From contig NC_091676.1 of NCBI RefSeq assembly GCF_042453785.1, positions 2,611,501-2,675,500 on the forward strand: a stretch of 64,000 bases of DNA, given 5' to 3'. The notes below the pieces were generated by a model. It searched no databases. It was not told the origin of the DNA and saw only the letters and a program-made list of their open reading frames with translations. Positions within the stretch are counted from its first letter, which is position 1, and the number at the start of each line of letters is the position of its first letter. Of this stretch, positions 37,001-49,756 are shown one piece after another. The translations under genes and the position numbers were made by a program. The DNA is from Malus domestica (taxonomy: Eukaryota > Streptophyta > Magnoliopsida > Rosales > Rosaceae).

Positions 37001-37374
37001 AGTTCCTTAAAAATAACAAAAACACAGAATTTCATCCAAGTATTGATAAACAAAACATAATTTGTTCAAAGGAATATAAAGCTTCGACTCTGTAAATTGA
37101 AGAATACCTCTTTGCCCAGAAGGCATGCCATGGACCTGCAGCCTAGTCTTGATGACATCCAAGGGGCATACAAACGTAGCCGCAATAGCACCTGCAAAGC
37201 TTACAATTCAATCAATTTGCAATAAATTCATCAGATTTCCAAATGCGTCCCCAGATGAACGAAACCCTAGGAATGGGAATGGGGAAGACACTGACCAGCG
37301 GAGGCGCCAGCACCGGCGTGGCAGATGACATCTCTGATAGTTTGGCGATCGGAATGTTCGGCCACAACACCCAT
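34044..37374 (-). CDS. NDT2: Mitochondrial carrier family NAD+ transporter, NDT2-like
   Basis: Nine exons on the minus strand: 37374-37296, 37191-37108, 36645-36539, 36366-36318, 36156-36044, 35117-35023, 34850-34762, 34660-34566 and 34439-34044; product 368 residues. All splice sites are GT-AG and every phase agrees. Three mitochondrial-carrier repeats are visible, each with its signature: [20 protein letters not shown] and PHEVVRSRLQ, each followed by a RG[LF]Y-type segment. Sequence runs such as [18 protein letters not shown] and [19 protein letters not shown] match the plant NDT1/NDT2 group, which exchanges NAD+ for AMP/ADP across the mitochondrial inner membrane (NDT2) or another organelle membrane. 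The long polar tail ending RTPLPLGNK favours NDT2 (Arabidopsis At1g25380). Substrate is inferred from the family. Confidence 0.92.
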
Positions 37375-38294
37375 CGTAGTCGAATCCCTCTCTAGTCTCT
37401 CTCTAGAGCTGGCTCTTCAAATCAAAGGTAAATTTCATGGCCAATCGCAGTGTGTGTATATATACATATACATATATATGCATATATACTGATTTGATAG
37501 AGAGGGAGAGATTCGGGGTCGGAAGTTTGAAGGACTGTGGAGCGCCAGTATTCTGGACCCACGAGGTCGTCGTCGTCGTCGCCTGAACTTGTTTGAAGGG
37601 GTTTAAGCGGTGAAAAAGGACGTGTCAGGTACGCAGAGCTCAGCTTCGGATTTGGAATTTGGAAAGGGGAAATGACCCGGAAACGGAATCCGTCGAGGGA
37701 AGGAAACTCGAAAACTACCAAAACGGCTATTTTCTCTCTGTTACAAGTAAATTTCTCCCCAAAAATGTGTAGGTGGGTTTCTTTCCACGTTAATTAAACT
37801 CAATTTCTGCCTAATCGCTAATCAATGTGATAAACATTTCTCTTCAAAATGTGTTAATACATTTACGACCACCCGGCCGTCACCGCTACAGTTCGGTAAT
37901 ATTTGTATGAAGAAAAAGTTTTTTTTGGAGTCTAACGATCCAAACTGCTAATTTTTTAGATTTTTCTTTAAAGATCACGTCAATCATAAATCATTCAAAT
38001 ATGAAACCATATGATTGTTGTGTTAAGAGTTTAGGGTTCTATTAGAACCATATTTGTCCATTTTTTTCACTACAAATAAAAGTCATAATGGTTTTGAATT
38101 TGTCTAACTTTTTTGAACAATAATCTATAAATAATGTTATAAAAATAGACAGTTCAGATCGTTAAAATAGATTATGAAATTAGCTCTACAAAACCATATA
38201 TCAAAAGTTGTATAACAAAAGTGGTGTCAAATAGGTTTAATATTTAATATAAAACCAAGGGCACTAATTCAATTCACATTTTAGATTCTCCTTA
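37375..38294. other. Intergenic, left part of the gene-poor gap
   Basis: The first 370 bp carry the leader/promoter of the NAD+ carrier gene (minus strand), with a TATATACATATACATATATA run at about 37457-37480. The rest is AT-rich with no recognised gene. Confidence 0.5.
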
Positions 38295-38671
38295 GGGCTG
38301 GTTTGGTATTGCTGTGCTTTGAAAAAAAATTGCTGTGAGAATAAGCGGTTGTGCTGTGAGAATAAGCGGCTGTGAAATAAATCAGCAGAGTGTTTGGTAA
38401 ACTTTTTTGTAAAAGTGCTTTTGGAAAAAAAAAAACAGTCTAATAGTGGGTCTTTTCATTAAAGAAGCACTGTAGCTCCGTGTGCTTTGAAAAAAAACCA
38501 GTTTTCTAAAGCTACAAATAGCAGCTTCAGCTTTTTCCTTTGATTTCAGCTTATTCTCACAGCAGCTTCCAAAATAAGCCCTTTTTTTTTCAGTTTACCA
38601 AACACCTAAAACCCTCACAGCTTTTTTTCATGGGTGCTTTTTTTTTAAGCACCTCACTCCCAAACTAGGTC
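38295..38671. mobile_element. Tourist-like MITE (PIF/Harbinger type)
   Basis: 377 bp with ends GGGCTGGTTTGGTA and TCCCAAACTAGGTC (inverse GACCTAGTTTGGGA), flanked by TTA at 38292-38294 and 38672-38674. Inside, GCTGTGAGAATAAGC occurs twice near the left and its inverse GCTTATTCTCACAGC near the right, so the whole element can fold. Non-coding. Confidence 0.85.
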
Positions 38672-39580
38672 TTACTCTCCTTACATTTTTTTTCCTTATA
38701 TATTGCAATATACCTTCCTCCTAAGCCCTAAACACATGCATAGTATTTGTAGAGTTTGCTAGTGTAAATTTTATGAAAACAAAATTTCATTTTTAAGTAC
38801 AGAAAAGTTTATATTACTCTAACCAACTTAGTTGCGCTTAATAGTATTATTTTTTTTAAATTTAAAAGTTGTGCTCTGACTTGTGAGAGACAAATATGTA
38901 AAAAAGTTTGTTTGTTTTGTTTGTTTTTTTATTTTTGTATACGGTGAGGTAGCCAATGGTGGATTTCATCGCTCAGACAAATTCTTGTGTCTACTTTGGC
39001 CTGCTTGACGAGGAGAGAGAGTTCAATAGATTTAACTATTTCAATTGCGTTTATAAAAAATTCAAAAAATAAAAATGTGCCTTTAATTTGACAATGTCGC
39101 ATATTTTGTGTGTACATTGAAACAAGAAGCTTGTTGGACTTTTCTACTTCTCTTGGGGTCCAAAGTCGTCGAGTTAGAGAGGCCCAACTAATTCAGCCCA
39201 GAGTGCACCTTTGGCATATTACCTTTCCCGAAAAGCATATATGCTAAATTTACATAAGAATAGGAGAACAACTTATATGATACAAATACAACGTCTTTAG
39301 CGTCCTGAGTAAATTGTACAATGTTATGTTAAAAAAACTCAATATTATATTATCTCATTGGCACGAAAAAGGTTATGGTTGGTGGGTTTAAAACCATCAC
39401 AAAAAAGGCCCTGCAAGATAAATTAATGTCTTGGGCATCTTTCATCAAAGATATCATGATTTCCGGGGCCCAGGACTGTACGCAGTGGTTTTCTGACCAT
39501 CGTACGTGGGGATGAGCATGGCACATTGGCAATGCGTGTAGGGCTCAGATAGCCCCATTATCCCAGCCTGTGCTTGCCCA

Positions 39581-39781
39581 GGGATCAGGATCCTCTCCTG
39601 AGCAAAGGGTGTGGATCCTCCTAACCAAGCCCATCAGACCGTTGAAATTTTATCCAACGGCTATAAACAGGGAGCCCCTTTAAAAGTTATAATAATTGTA
39701 GTCGTTGGATAAAATTTCAACGGCCCGATGGGATTGGTCAGGAAGATCATCACCCTTTGCTTAGGAGAGGATCCTGATCCC
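39581..39781. mobile_element. Foldback MITE with about 83-bp inverted arms
   Basis: The left arm GGGATCAGGATCCTCTCCTG ... CGTTGAAATTTTATCCAACG and the right arm, read in reverse, match over about 83 bp with few differences (TGAGCAAAGGGTG versus TAAGCAAAGGGTG; CCAACGGCTA versus CCAACGACTA). The spacer is only about 35 bp. It could form a long near-perfect hairpin. No coding content; no clear target duplication. Confidence 0.8.
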
Positions 39782-42700
39782 CTCAAAACCAATAAAGATT
39801 ATGTTTTTAATTTTATTTTCTAAAAATATAACCCTCAAAGGCAGAACAGTATGTGGATGTGGAGAAATTTTTCGATGCCAAGAACACGGTTCGGTATACT
39901 CAACATCATAATACAATTGGTATAATTTTGTTTTTAAAATTTCTAACTAATTGTACTATGAAACTTAATATACAACAGTATTAAGCCGTATTTCTTTTTT
40001 TAAAAAGGGGACAATTGGTACTTGGCCGTATTTTCGGTACACTAAAAAATCTACGATGAATGTGGATGATGGATCCAACGCACTTACTGGAAGATTCCCA
40101 AAAATCTCAGTTTAGAAAGAGGTAGTTGAAGTTGTTCTTCTCCTAATCAAGAAGAAAAGGGTATAAAGAAGAACTTTGACAGAATTGTCTGACTAGGGCA
40201 ATTCTCATATTGAATAAAATTTGTACGAGTTCATACAAGACTAAAGTATATAAATTTTCACGCATTTGTAAAGTTACTTACGAATAACGTGATCGACAAC
40301 GCTTACTATAAGTTTTTTCTCCCATTTATCAATTATCAATTGGGTACTCGGTACAATTTCCTTCATTTCTCATGCGATGCAACACTTAGCAGAGATGCCT
40401 ATTAAAACCTTTACCAGACGCATCCGTTCCAACTACAACCCTCCCATCTGCAATTCATTAATTATGTACTCGAATTAAATATTGCAATTTCAATATTATT
40501 CACAATCTTCTACTCTAATCGCGGCCACAGACACACAGCAGCTTCACACTCATACTGATCTTGCAAGTTGTAAGTATCAGTGGGTTTAGAATTTTAGCCT
40601 GAGCTCAAATGTGTAAATCCAAAACGTTCTTTTGATCTTACAAAAATTACACTGTTTTGTGGTGAGCAACCAACCAATGTTGTTTAGTCTGGTGTGATGT
40701 CGTCCTCATCAACTTATTTCTCAAACCTAAACCTCAATACTCTTTGACTTTCTTCCTCTCTCTTCAGTGATCCCCATACCAAAGTCCTCATCAAAGCTCA
40801 CAAGCAACATAATACCTGAACTCTATAGGAGTCATCAACCTCAAATCAAACTCGATGAAAAAAATTAAAGTAAAAAATCAGACTGGAGCCTTGTGCCTAC
40901 AAAAAAACCTTTATGCGTGAAAAATAAAAATGTCAGAATGGCCGTGGAACCATCCTAGTGCCTTTCTGGCTCACTCTGCTAAATACTATAATTGTTTCTT
41001 CAGTAAGAAATTCTGCTAGATCACCGAGTGCATACATTAGCGTCAGTGTTTTTTTTTGTCAGGTAACGAAGGTTTATACATATGGTGACACACACACGGA
41101 AAGGTAAAGCATGCTTGGTGGAGTTTGTCCTTTACTTAAAGAATATTGATGAAAAATCAAATCACTTACAGTATCTTAATAGAAATTTGAGTTACTGTAA
41201 CTTTTATACCAGAGTTTGATGCACACATGGTTTCAGGTTTCAAGTTCAACTGATGCAGCTTTAACATGCTGGGAAATATTTGACGAAAAGACCTAGCTAG
41301 CAAGCTGCTTTATAGCATTCGGGCAATTAGTTGCCCCTATGATCTTGATCGAGTATCATTTTTAATCCAACTTTCGTCGTGTTTCAGAAAAAGTTTCATG
41401 ATTTCGAAGCGTTTCTGTCACATAGTAGGAAGTATGTGAATTTCATTATACAATTCACGATTCTAACTAAAAACTGTACTAAACGTCCATTTTCTATCTT
41501 TTGTATTTCTTACCTTTAGGTCCGACTTAATCTAGTTCTAATTTTTTTCGTTTTAAGTAAGTAAATACGTAATAAGAAAACATGTCAGGAACTCTATAGT
41601 TTTAAGGGGTCTTTTGATATGAGTCAAAAGTAACTAAAAATTGAACATATTTCAAAAGTTAAAAATCACTAAAAATTAGACCCATTTCAAAAGTAAGCCT
41701 ATAAAATTGGACATATTTCAAATTTTCCCAAGTAGAATTTCATATATGAGATATTATTACCGTTTCTCTTTACAGAAAATTGCAAATCAATGAGAAATAA
41801 CACATATAAGAGATAAAACTTCCAATCTGAAAAATGATTAAGGTTGTGACATAAAAAAGATAGAGTGTAATGTTTGGAAGGAGGTCGGGAAATTGGAAGG
41901 AGAATCGTTTTTCTTTTAATTTTTAATTTTATTTCATTTTTAAATATTTTAAATTAAATAAATAATTTTATAAATAAGTTTATAATGATTTATAATTTTT
42001 TTTATAGAAATTAGATGGAAATGTCCTTAATTGACTAACGAAAATAAACACAAAGACCAAATTGACTAAATTGAAAATACAGAGATTAAATTGATCCATT
42101 GACTAAAACACATGGACCATTTTAATATTTAAGCCTTCAATATTTGAAATGAAACTAAGATAGAGTTCGGATCTCACATTGGATATGAGGGCTACAAGCC
42201 TGCATGCTGCAACCCTACCCTGCATATGCAAATACAGTATACGTATGGCCAACTTAATAATTCCACAACCCACATGCTGCCCTACCTAATCCTCAAATTA
42301 ATTATACTTAATCACAAAACACAACAACGCGGAAAGAATTAAAGCAACTTAACAATTTCGTTATCATCGGGCCACAAATTAAAAACAAAAAAAATGCATG
42401 CAAAAATTGTGATGAGAAGAAAGGTTGGTCCTCCCTTTGGTGACAAATCCTCTTTGAATCATTTCCATCCGGACTCCCAAGATCAAATAATATGAGCCGT
42501 TCACGTAAAATCGTCTAGCTGAGATCATTCTTCCTCTTTAACTTTCTTACTTTTTCTCTTCCTCTTCAATATCTTGCCTCCTTCTTCGGTGGCAATTGAC
42601 TTAGCAGAACCAGAAGAAAGAAAGAAGAAAATGGGAGGGGTTGAAGGTCGAGGAAACATGCAGTGGAAAAGGGGTGGGAGGGGGAGAGACTGGGGAGGGA

Positions 42701-44250
42701 CTGTGGAGGTGAGTGATGGTAGGGAGGTCAAGGGATTGGGTGCAGCAATCTCGATCCCAACTACTATTCCGACAACAGTAGTCTCCTCTAATATTCGCGC
42801 CTCTCTTAACTTTCTCAGCGTCAATGCTATCGCTGCGGATCTCAAGGCGGAGGATTCTAAAGCCGCTATCTCAACTTCTTTTTATTAAAGATTCGGAGGA
42901 TTTGGATGGAATGAGTTTGAAGATGATCATATTCCCTCCTCTTGAGAACAACTAATATAAATTTAACGAGTTTATCGTCGTGTGGTGTTTCTATTTGATA
43001 TATGATATAACAGCGTATAACACGAACAAAAATTTACATAACATTATATTAAGCGACAGAACATTACCATGACAATATGCAATCTATGTCAAATTGCATC
43101 ACCGTCAGCATTGGCATTGACTAGGAGGGGCGTTGGGGGGACCCCAAAAGCCCTCGAGTAAAAAAGCAAAGGGTAACCCTACAAGGCTGTGGCTGTGAGG
43201 CTACAGGTAAACAGGGTTACAGATATCTGCATACGCAGAATCGCACTCAGTTAACCACATGCAACGAGAGCTCTGCGAACCTTGCCCACATCATCGCCAT
43301 CACAGAAACACATGCACAAACACCCATCACGTGTCAGCTTTTTTCACAGAAAAATCCCACAACCCTAAGAACTTTGTTACCAAATCCACTTGGTATCCAT
43401 ACTCCCTACTCCCTAGTCTTCAATTTCATCATCTCCCGTGGAGGAATCGGGATCAAATTTTGATTTTGGTCCTTTTAGTTTTAGCAAAGTTTCACTTTGA
43501 AATGTACATATGTAAGGTTTGACTTTTGTTTATTTTTCTTATTTATTATAAAACTGGTTAAGCGGCACGTTTTGGGTTCAATTCTTGACGTTGGTGAATT
43601 GCACGATGGTGACCATGAGAGCGAAAATGCTTTTGTGAGCCTTCTTAGCCCTATGAATGGTGGATTGTCGTAGCGAAGCCATCCGTTGATCCTTTAAAAA
43701 AAAAAAAAAAAACTAGCTATTTTTTATTTACACTAAGAGTTAAGAGTCGGCTAAGTTCATAAGTTCAAATTTGATTTTGAAAAAATGGAACTTAAATCTT
43801 CTCACTTACGTATAAAGAAAAATATCACTCGACAGTAATAAAATGTAAAAAGTGCGCCAAATACTCTTTAGCATTGATTAGCTTGATTAATTAACTTCCC
43901 GGAAAACTCTCCTTGAAGATCTGTTAGGTAAACGACCAACCTTGTGATGCCCGGTCTTTAGAGAAATTTTTAGTTGTGACGGAAACATAAGTGATATATT
44001 ATGTGCTTTAATAGGAATTGTGGGAAATTTTATTTTTTAAGTTATTAAATTTTTAATACACATATCCCACAATTTGTTTAATGACACGATGATGTAATAT
44101 GTGTACCAGTCACATTGAAAAGTATTTCTTTAAAGCACTCACAAACAACCAACATAATTTCTATGTAGACCCTAATCTTTCTTTTGTACCCACCTCCACA
44201 CCAGTGAACTTTTCTCCCGGGAAAAAAAATTAAAATATAGAAAAGAAAAG
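39782..44250. other. Gene-poor stretch
   Basis: No convincing gene. Open frames on both strands at 42525-42888 overlap in an AG/CT-rich patch and look like composition artefacts. A possible SINE-like piece is at 43553-43707: a TGGTTAAGCGG box and GGTTCAATTCT box followed by unique sequence and an A17 tail; the two boxes are closer than in a normal tRNA promoter. Repeated ACTAAAAATT...GACATATTTCAAA phrases at 41620-41730 are short tandem duplications. The right edge carries the upstream region of the PP2C gene. Confidence 0.45.
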
Positions 44251-44289
44251 CTCTTGCCTTTGGCTTTTTGGGGGAAAACAAATTGGTTC

Positions 44290-44332
44290 GGAGAAAGAGA
44301 GAGAGAGAGAGAAAGAGAGAAAGAAAGAAACC
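44290..44332. repeat. GA microsatellite in PP2C upstream/leader region
   Basis: (GA)n interrupted by AAAG units. It lies about 950 bp before the PP2C start codon, in the probable 5' leader, which seems to contain an intron (donor AAAAG|GTGAGA at about 44824, acceptor AAATGCAG at about 45069). Confidence 0.7.
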
Positions 44333-45281
44333 GACTTTTTTCAGAAGCAGATTATGGGTTTATGGATGCATTGCTTCATAGTCAGCCGTATCGACTTTTC
44401 TGCAATTTCTCTTTAGATTTCGATCGAAAAGTTTCTTTTTTGCCACCCAATTTCTCTACCACTTCTTTAACCCCGGAAAGTTCGGATTTTTTTTAGTAAT
44501 CGTGGGTGTTTGATGGAAAGGAAAAGGTTGTGAAGCTGCTGCCGACTCGCAGGAATTCAAAGTTCAATTTTTTAATCGAAAGATTAAGGATTTGGGGGTG
44601 TTTGATTTGATTAATGGGTCTTACAGTTCATACCTCGTCACCAAAACGCGTTGCGTCACCGTGTTGATTTCTTTATTGGGTGATTTCTTTTTTTGTTGTT
44701 ATCGTCGTCGTTGGTGTTACTTATTATCTTCGCAATCGGATCTGCGTTTGGTTTCTCAGTCAGACATTCTTCTGGGAATCTTTGTTCATCTGTTTGGTTG
44801 CCGAGAAAATACCTCAAGAAAAGGTGAGAAAAAAATATAGAATAAAACGAAAATTTGAGTTTTTTGTCTTCTGGGTTAGCTGAATACATGCTTATTAGTG
44901 ACATTTTTCTTCTGTTTTATATGATTTCGATTGCCAAATGATGGAATATCCAAGATGTAATCTTTCCTGTTTTGTTTTTGTTACATATGTCGGCAAGTGA
45001 CAGCATATATTTGTTGATATAACCAATTTGTTGACGTTGTTCTTTGTTTTGTCTTATGATAAATGCAGATCAGTTGTTGTTGCATGTGAAAGGTTCGATC
45101 TTGCTTTGTTAGAATTGGGACTTTGTGCTATTTGTGCAAAGAAGTTCGTGTGTTTTGAGGCCATTGATTACGAAAATCTGTAGGATCTTTTAGGTGTTTT
45201 GCATTAGTATGCTTTTGAGGGGAAAAGAGTAAGATAGTTTGAAGGTCTTGGGCCTCCGGCAAAGACAGGGGTGAGGTAGTT

Positions 45282-47641
45282 ATGGCGTCCGGAGATAGGC
45301 GTCAGCATCATAATATGGTGCCTCTGGCTGCATTGATCAGCAGAGAGCTGAAGAGTGAGAAGATGGAGAAGCCAACTGTCAGATATGGGCATGCAGCTCA
45401 ATCCAGGAAGGGGGAGGATTATTTCCTGATCAAGACTGATGGTCAGCGAGTACCCGGGAATTCTTCATCAGCATTCTCCGCATTTGCGGTAAGCCTAAGT
45501 CTCTCTTATATTTGCACTAGATTATAGAGCCAGAGCTTGGCAGCTCACCTCTGTTATGGTGTTGCCCCATGGTGAATGTCCCAAAAGTTGAATTCTACAT
45601 ATGAGTGCTTAACTCTATATAGGCTGTGAGCGAGATATTTTCCGAAAATTTCATGTACTGTTGGTTTAATTATGGAATGAAGCTGTGTGCTCAAACCAAT
45701 TTCCTTTAGCTATCAAATATACTGCAAATCAAGTATAATAGTCACCGTTCTCTTTCTGATTGTCAGATCTTTGATGGGCACAATGGAAATGCAGCAGCAG
45801 TATATACAAGGGAGAATTTGTTAAAGCATGTGTTGGGTGCTATTCCCCGTGGGCTAGGAAGGGAAGAGTGGCTCCAAGCTTTACCTCGAGCCTTGGTTGC
45901 TGGCTTTGTGAAGACTGATAAGGATTTCCAGAGCAGAGGTATGGAATTTACAATTTGCTTAGTCTTTGTTCTTCTTTCTGGTTTTTCTCATATTTTTCAG
46001 CACAAATGTACTAATTCTTTCTACTCTTATTTCGTGGCCAGGTGAAACTTCTGGAACAACAGCTACCTTTGTAATAGTTGATGGATGGACCGTGACAGTT
46101 GCATCAGTAGGAGACTCCCGTTGTATCTTAGATACTCAGGGTGGTGCTGTTTCCACCTTAACTGTTGATCATAGACTTGAAGAAAATGTAGAGGAGTATG
46201 TATCTACTAAAATTCACTAACATTCCTCTCTTTTTATTGTTCTGTGGATTTGTTAATTGAATATTTTCTTTGTAATTGTAGGAGGGAGCGTGTTGCTGCA
46301 AGTGGTGGGGAAGTTGGGAGGTTGAGCATTGTTGGTGGTGCAGAGGTGAGGGCTTTTAGATCTTTTTGCTTTATTTTCCTGACGAAAACAAAGAAAGGAA
46401 CACTTCTGTGGCTGAGTCTTAATTAAAATATGTTTTTCATTGTGTAATATATGTTGTTTTGACATTTACAGATTGGACCCCTCCGTTGTTGGCCAGGGGG
46501 TTTATGCCTTTCTAGATCAATTGGAGACATGGATGTTGGCGAGTTTATAGTTCCAATACCATATGTGAAACAAGTCAAGGTATCTTTCTCTGCGTGGAAC
46601 TTCAATTTTTAACAAGTTTTTATTCAATTCAATGCCAGGTATTGTTTAACCTGAAAGCTAACATTCTTATATTGTTTTAAAAGCTTTCAAATGCTGGTGG
46701 GAGGCTTATTATTGCTTCTGATGGCATCTGGGATGCTATATCTTCCGAAATGGCAGCACATTCTTGCCGTGGGTTGCCAGCTGAACTTGCTGCCAGACAA
46801 GTTGTGAAGGTTGTTTGAACTACTTGGCCATTTTCTTGCAATATGCACGTTAACCTCAAAGGCTAGAACTCTTTCTTATTGATGGTGGATTTTGTTGTAG
46901 GAGGCGTTAAGGTCTAGGGGTCTAAAGGATGATACAACCTGCATAGTTGTTGACATAATCCCTCCTGATATTACCGAACAGCCTTCAACTCCGCCAAAGA
47001 AGATTAACAAGCTTAGGACCCTGTTGTTCAGAAAGAAGTCGCGTGATTCTGCTAATAAACTATCCAAGAAGCTATCGGCTGTGGGTATTGTGGAAGAGTT
47101 GTTTGAAGAAGGGTCTGCGATGCTTGCTGAAAGGTAGCTGATTCCCTCTCACTCAATTTAGTTGATTCGATGCAAATTTTCTAGAAAAGTTTCACACTGC
47201 GGTTGTCTACTAAATTTGAAAAGAAAATTTTCAATGATGTCATTAACTTTAGTCTTGTTTAGGAGATCGAAGTGGGAGTTTCATATATAGTTATCAGAAA
47301 CCTTTATTTTTGAGTTGGAAGTTTCAATTTGCCTGTTGGCTTCTGGTGAAATGTGGTATTTTGGTATTGTGTATTTGGTTACATCTCAAAATGATTATAT
47401 CCTGTAAATGTGTTGCAGGTTGGGCAGTGATGAGTGCACACCACAATCGACAACATCTGGGCTATTCATGTGTGCTGTATGCCAGGTTGACCTTGCTCCG
47501 AGCGAGGGCATATCGGTTCACGCAGGTTCTATCTTCTCAACCAGTTCAAAGCCTTGGCAAGGGCCGTTCCTCTGTTCTGATTGTCGTAACAAGAAGGATG
47601 CCATGGAAGGAAAACGCCCTAGCGGAGTCAGAGTAGCATAG
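45282..47641 (+). CDS. Protein phosphatase 2C, PP2C12/PP2C15 group
   Basis: Eight coding exons: 45282-45488, 45767-45938, 46042-46195, 46282-46345, 46472-46579, 46684-46809, 46901-47133 and 47419-47641; 428 residues, all phases consistent. The metal-dependent Ser/Thr phosphatase domain shows motifs in order: GEDYFLI, FDGHNGNAAA, SGTTATFVIV, VASVGDSRCIL, LTVDHRLEE, LCLSRSIGDMDVGE, LIIASDGIWDAIS and DDTTCIVVDI. The aspartates that bind the two metals (GED, DGH, SDG, DD) are present. The C-terminus has paired cysteines (CAVCQ ... CSDCRNKKDAMEGKRPSG), a feature I recall from plant PP2C12/15 (Arabidopsis At1g47380 and At1g68410). Biological targets are not known to me. The next conserved neighbour is the LRR kinase at 56.2 kb. 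Confidence 0.93.
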
Positions 47642-47981
47642 GTAGCTTGTGCATTGTTTCGCCACCATTCTTTTTAACCCGGTATTCCCATTTTTTTGTA
47701 ATCCGTCTTCGTAGGCCAGCCAATATTGTTTGAATCTTTTACTCTAGTGATGCATGTAATGTATATGTAAATTTGATAAATAATTTGAAGTGAGTTTCAG
47801 AAGTTGAGGAAGGTCTTGTGCAAGGAAACCTCATTTGATAAAGTAAGTAAATAAATGAACGGAAGTGATTTTCTTTTGATTTATTCAATCCTGTTAGGAT
47901 GTAGAGTAGGGTTTCACAGCCAAACGTTCGTTCCTCTCAATCCTTCTCCGTTGTATACTGCCACAAACGTTTTGCAAAACC

Positions 47982-49756
47982 ATGGAATCGAGGATTTCCA
48001 ATTGGGAAGCCAAGTTCGACGAGTTCAAGAAGTCTCAAGAAGAATTCAGGATTTCTGAGGCCAATTTCGGACCGAATTCAAGACTACCACTGATTCAATT
48101 CTTATTCAATTGAAGTTGCTCGCGGCCTACATCGACGCATCAGCCGTTCATCAAATCTACATCTCCTCTCTCTCTCTCTCGAGAGAGAAATCGAATCAAA
48201 TTGTTCTCAAGCTTCAATCCTTCCACATGGAAAAGGTTCGAGCCCGAGAGAAAGTGGATGAATTCTTGTCTCAGTACCATCCAAAATACAAGCCCAAAAG
48301 TCATCCTTGTTTACGTCCAACATTAAAAAAGTTCAAGAAGGTTCGATGTTCTCATCAATGTTCCGAATTTTCGTCGTATCAGCCACTAAAGCGTGAGGAT
48401 CGTGATCGTGGTAACAAGTCTCATCCCTGTTCTGTCTCCGAAAAAATTGAAGCTCATGATATGATTCAAGGATTTCTTAAAGATGAAACTTTGGAATTTG
48501 GGTGCAAGAAAATCTGGGTTACTGAAATTGGAGAAGAAATCTACCCGTTCAGGTCGAAACCAGCGACTATTCTTGAATTTGATTGTAAGAGTGGCAAATT
48601 CCAAGTTTTCATTTTGGAAATTCATGTTTCTAATGTTGAGTTTAAGAAAGCTAAATTGCCTGGTTCACGCGCACTCTACCCGTTTGACAAAATGTCGAAC
48701 TCAGGTTACATTCTTGATATTAAACTTGGCTACCATACGAGCATTCGTGATAAAGGAGGTACCAACTTTCTCTCCAGTTTAGAGTCAATGGATTTATTGG
48801 TAAGCTGTGAGGACTCAAGTTTCTGTGTTGTTAGCGATCGTTCCATGGGCTATTACTACAAGGGTGGGACAATTAGTCAAAGGCTCTTCAATTCGAAGTC
48901 CAAGAATAAAGATTATGTTCTGGGTTCTGATTGTTCCAAGGTGGTCAAATGTGAGGTGAGTTGTGATTCCTCCATGATCATTGATGGGGAAGATGCTGGT
49001 TATTTGGGATTGCATCATTTAGAAACTTGTATAGACAAGAACAGAAAAAATGGAAGTAAGTTCACCTTCTCCAGATTTGAAACTAGTTTCTGTGTTGTTG
49101 TCCATTGTGACATGTGCTATTGTAAGGGCATTCGGGATAAGGGTGGAGGCTCCAAATTCTGGAAGAGCGCTGATGATGAGGAAAAGATGGTGAATTTGTA
49201 TTTTAATCGGATTGGTCGGCCTAGTTCTATGCCTATAAACGAGAATGAGTCATTTGTGAAAAATGTTATGCAAAAGAAGAAAATGGCAATGGATGAGTTT
49301 CTGATGTCAGAAAAATTGACTTTACGACCTGGAGTTGAAGGGTTTGTTGATGATGCATACAAGGAAGGGATTCATGTGGTTGTATTGACAACTTAGAGTA
49401 AGAGTGGGGATCAAATTGGCAGATCAATTCTTGAAAAGCTTGGCGAGGAAAGAATTTCAAAGCTAAAGATTGTCGGAGATAAGGAGGTTGACCTGAGTTT
49501 GTATACCCAACTAGTAAATGATACAGGATTATCGTTTGGTGTGGATGAGCAACTAGCTAAGGAGGCAATAAAAGCAGTTTCCGCTGAGAAACAAAGGATT
49601 GCAGAGGAGGTGGGGTCTATGCTACAGCTAAGTGTAAATATCGATACTAGCCCGCCTGAAAGCTTATCATTGCCGCATTCCGAGTTGGGGGAGAAGTTGC
49701 TGGACTACATGTATGTGATTGTGTTCTTATTTCAAATACTCATTTCTCTTGTCTAA
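47982..49756 (+). pseudogene. Chimeric locus: unknown N-part plus HAD-hydrolase fragment
   Basis: Three frames follow each other: 47982-48113 (MESRISNWEAKFDEFKKSQE...), then 48110-49396, then 49397-49756 after a stop codon (TAG). The last 400 bp, read across that stop, match the middle of a plant HAD-superfamily protein of the At5g45170/CbbY-like group: LTLRPGVEGFVDDAYKEG, SKSGDQIGRSILEKLGEER, KEAIKAVSAEKQRIAEE, SMLQLSVNIDT. It has no introns, so it may be reverse-transcribed. The catalytic N-terminal DxD motif and the C-terminal end of the HAD fold are not present. The 350 residues before it are unrecognised and contain an internal repeat (SFCVVSDRSMGYYYKGG / SFCVVVHCDMCYCKGIRDKGG; IRDKGG twice). 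Two frame breaks suggest a dead gene, but the long central frame is notable. Confidence 0.55.

Noticed and set aside
36692-37060. Plus-strand open frame of 122 codons
   Set aside because: It lies inside an intron of the NAD+ carrier gene on the other strand and shows no protein-like features.
42525-42888. Overlapping open frames on both strands of about 105 codons each
   Set aside because: They overlap in an AG/CT-biased patch with no recognisable domain on either strand.
48815-49018. Minus-strand frames in the chimeric locus
   Set aside because: Shorter shadows of the plus-strand frame with no domain content.
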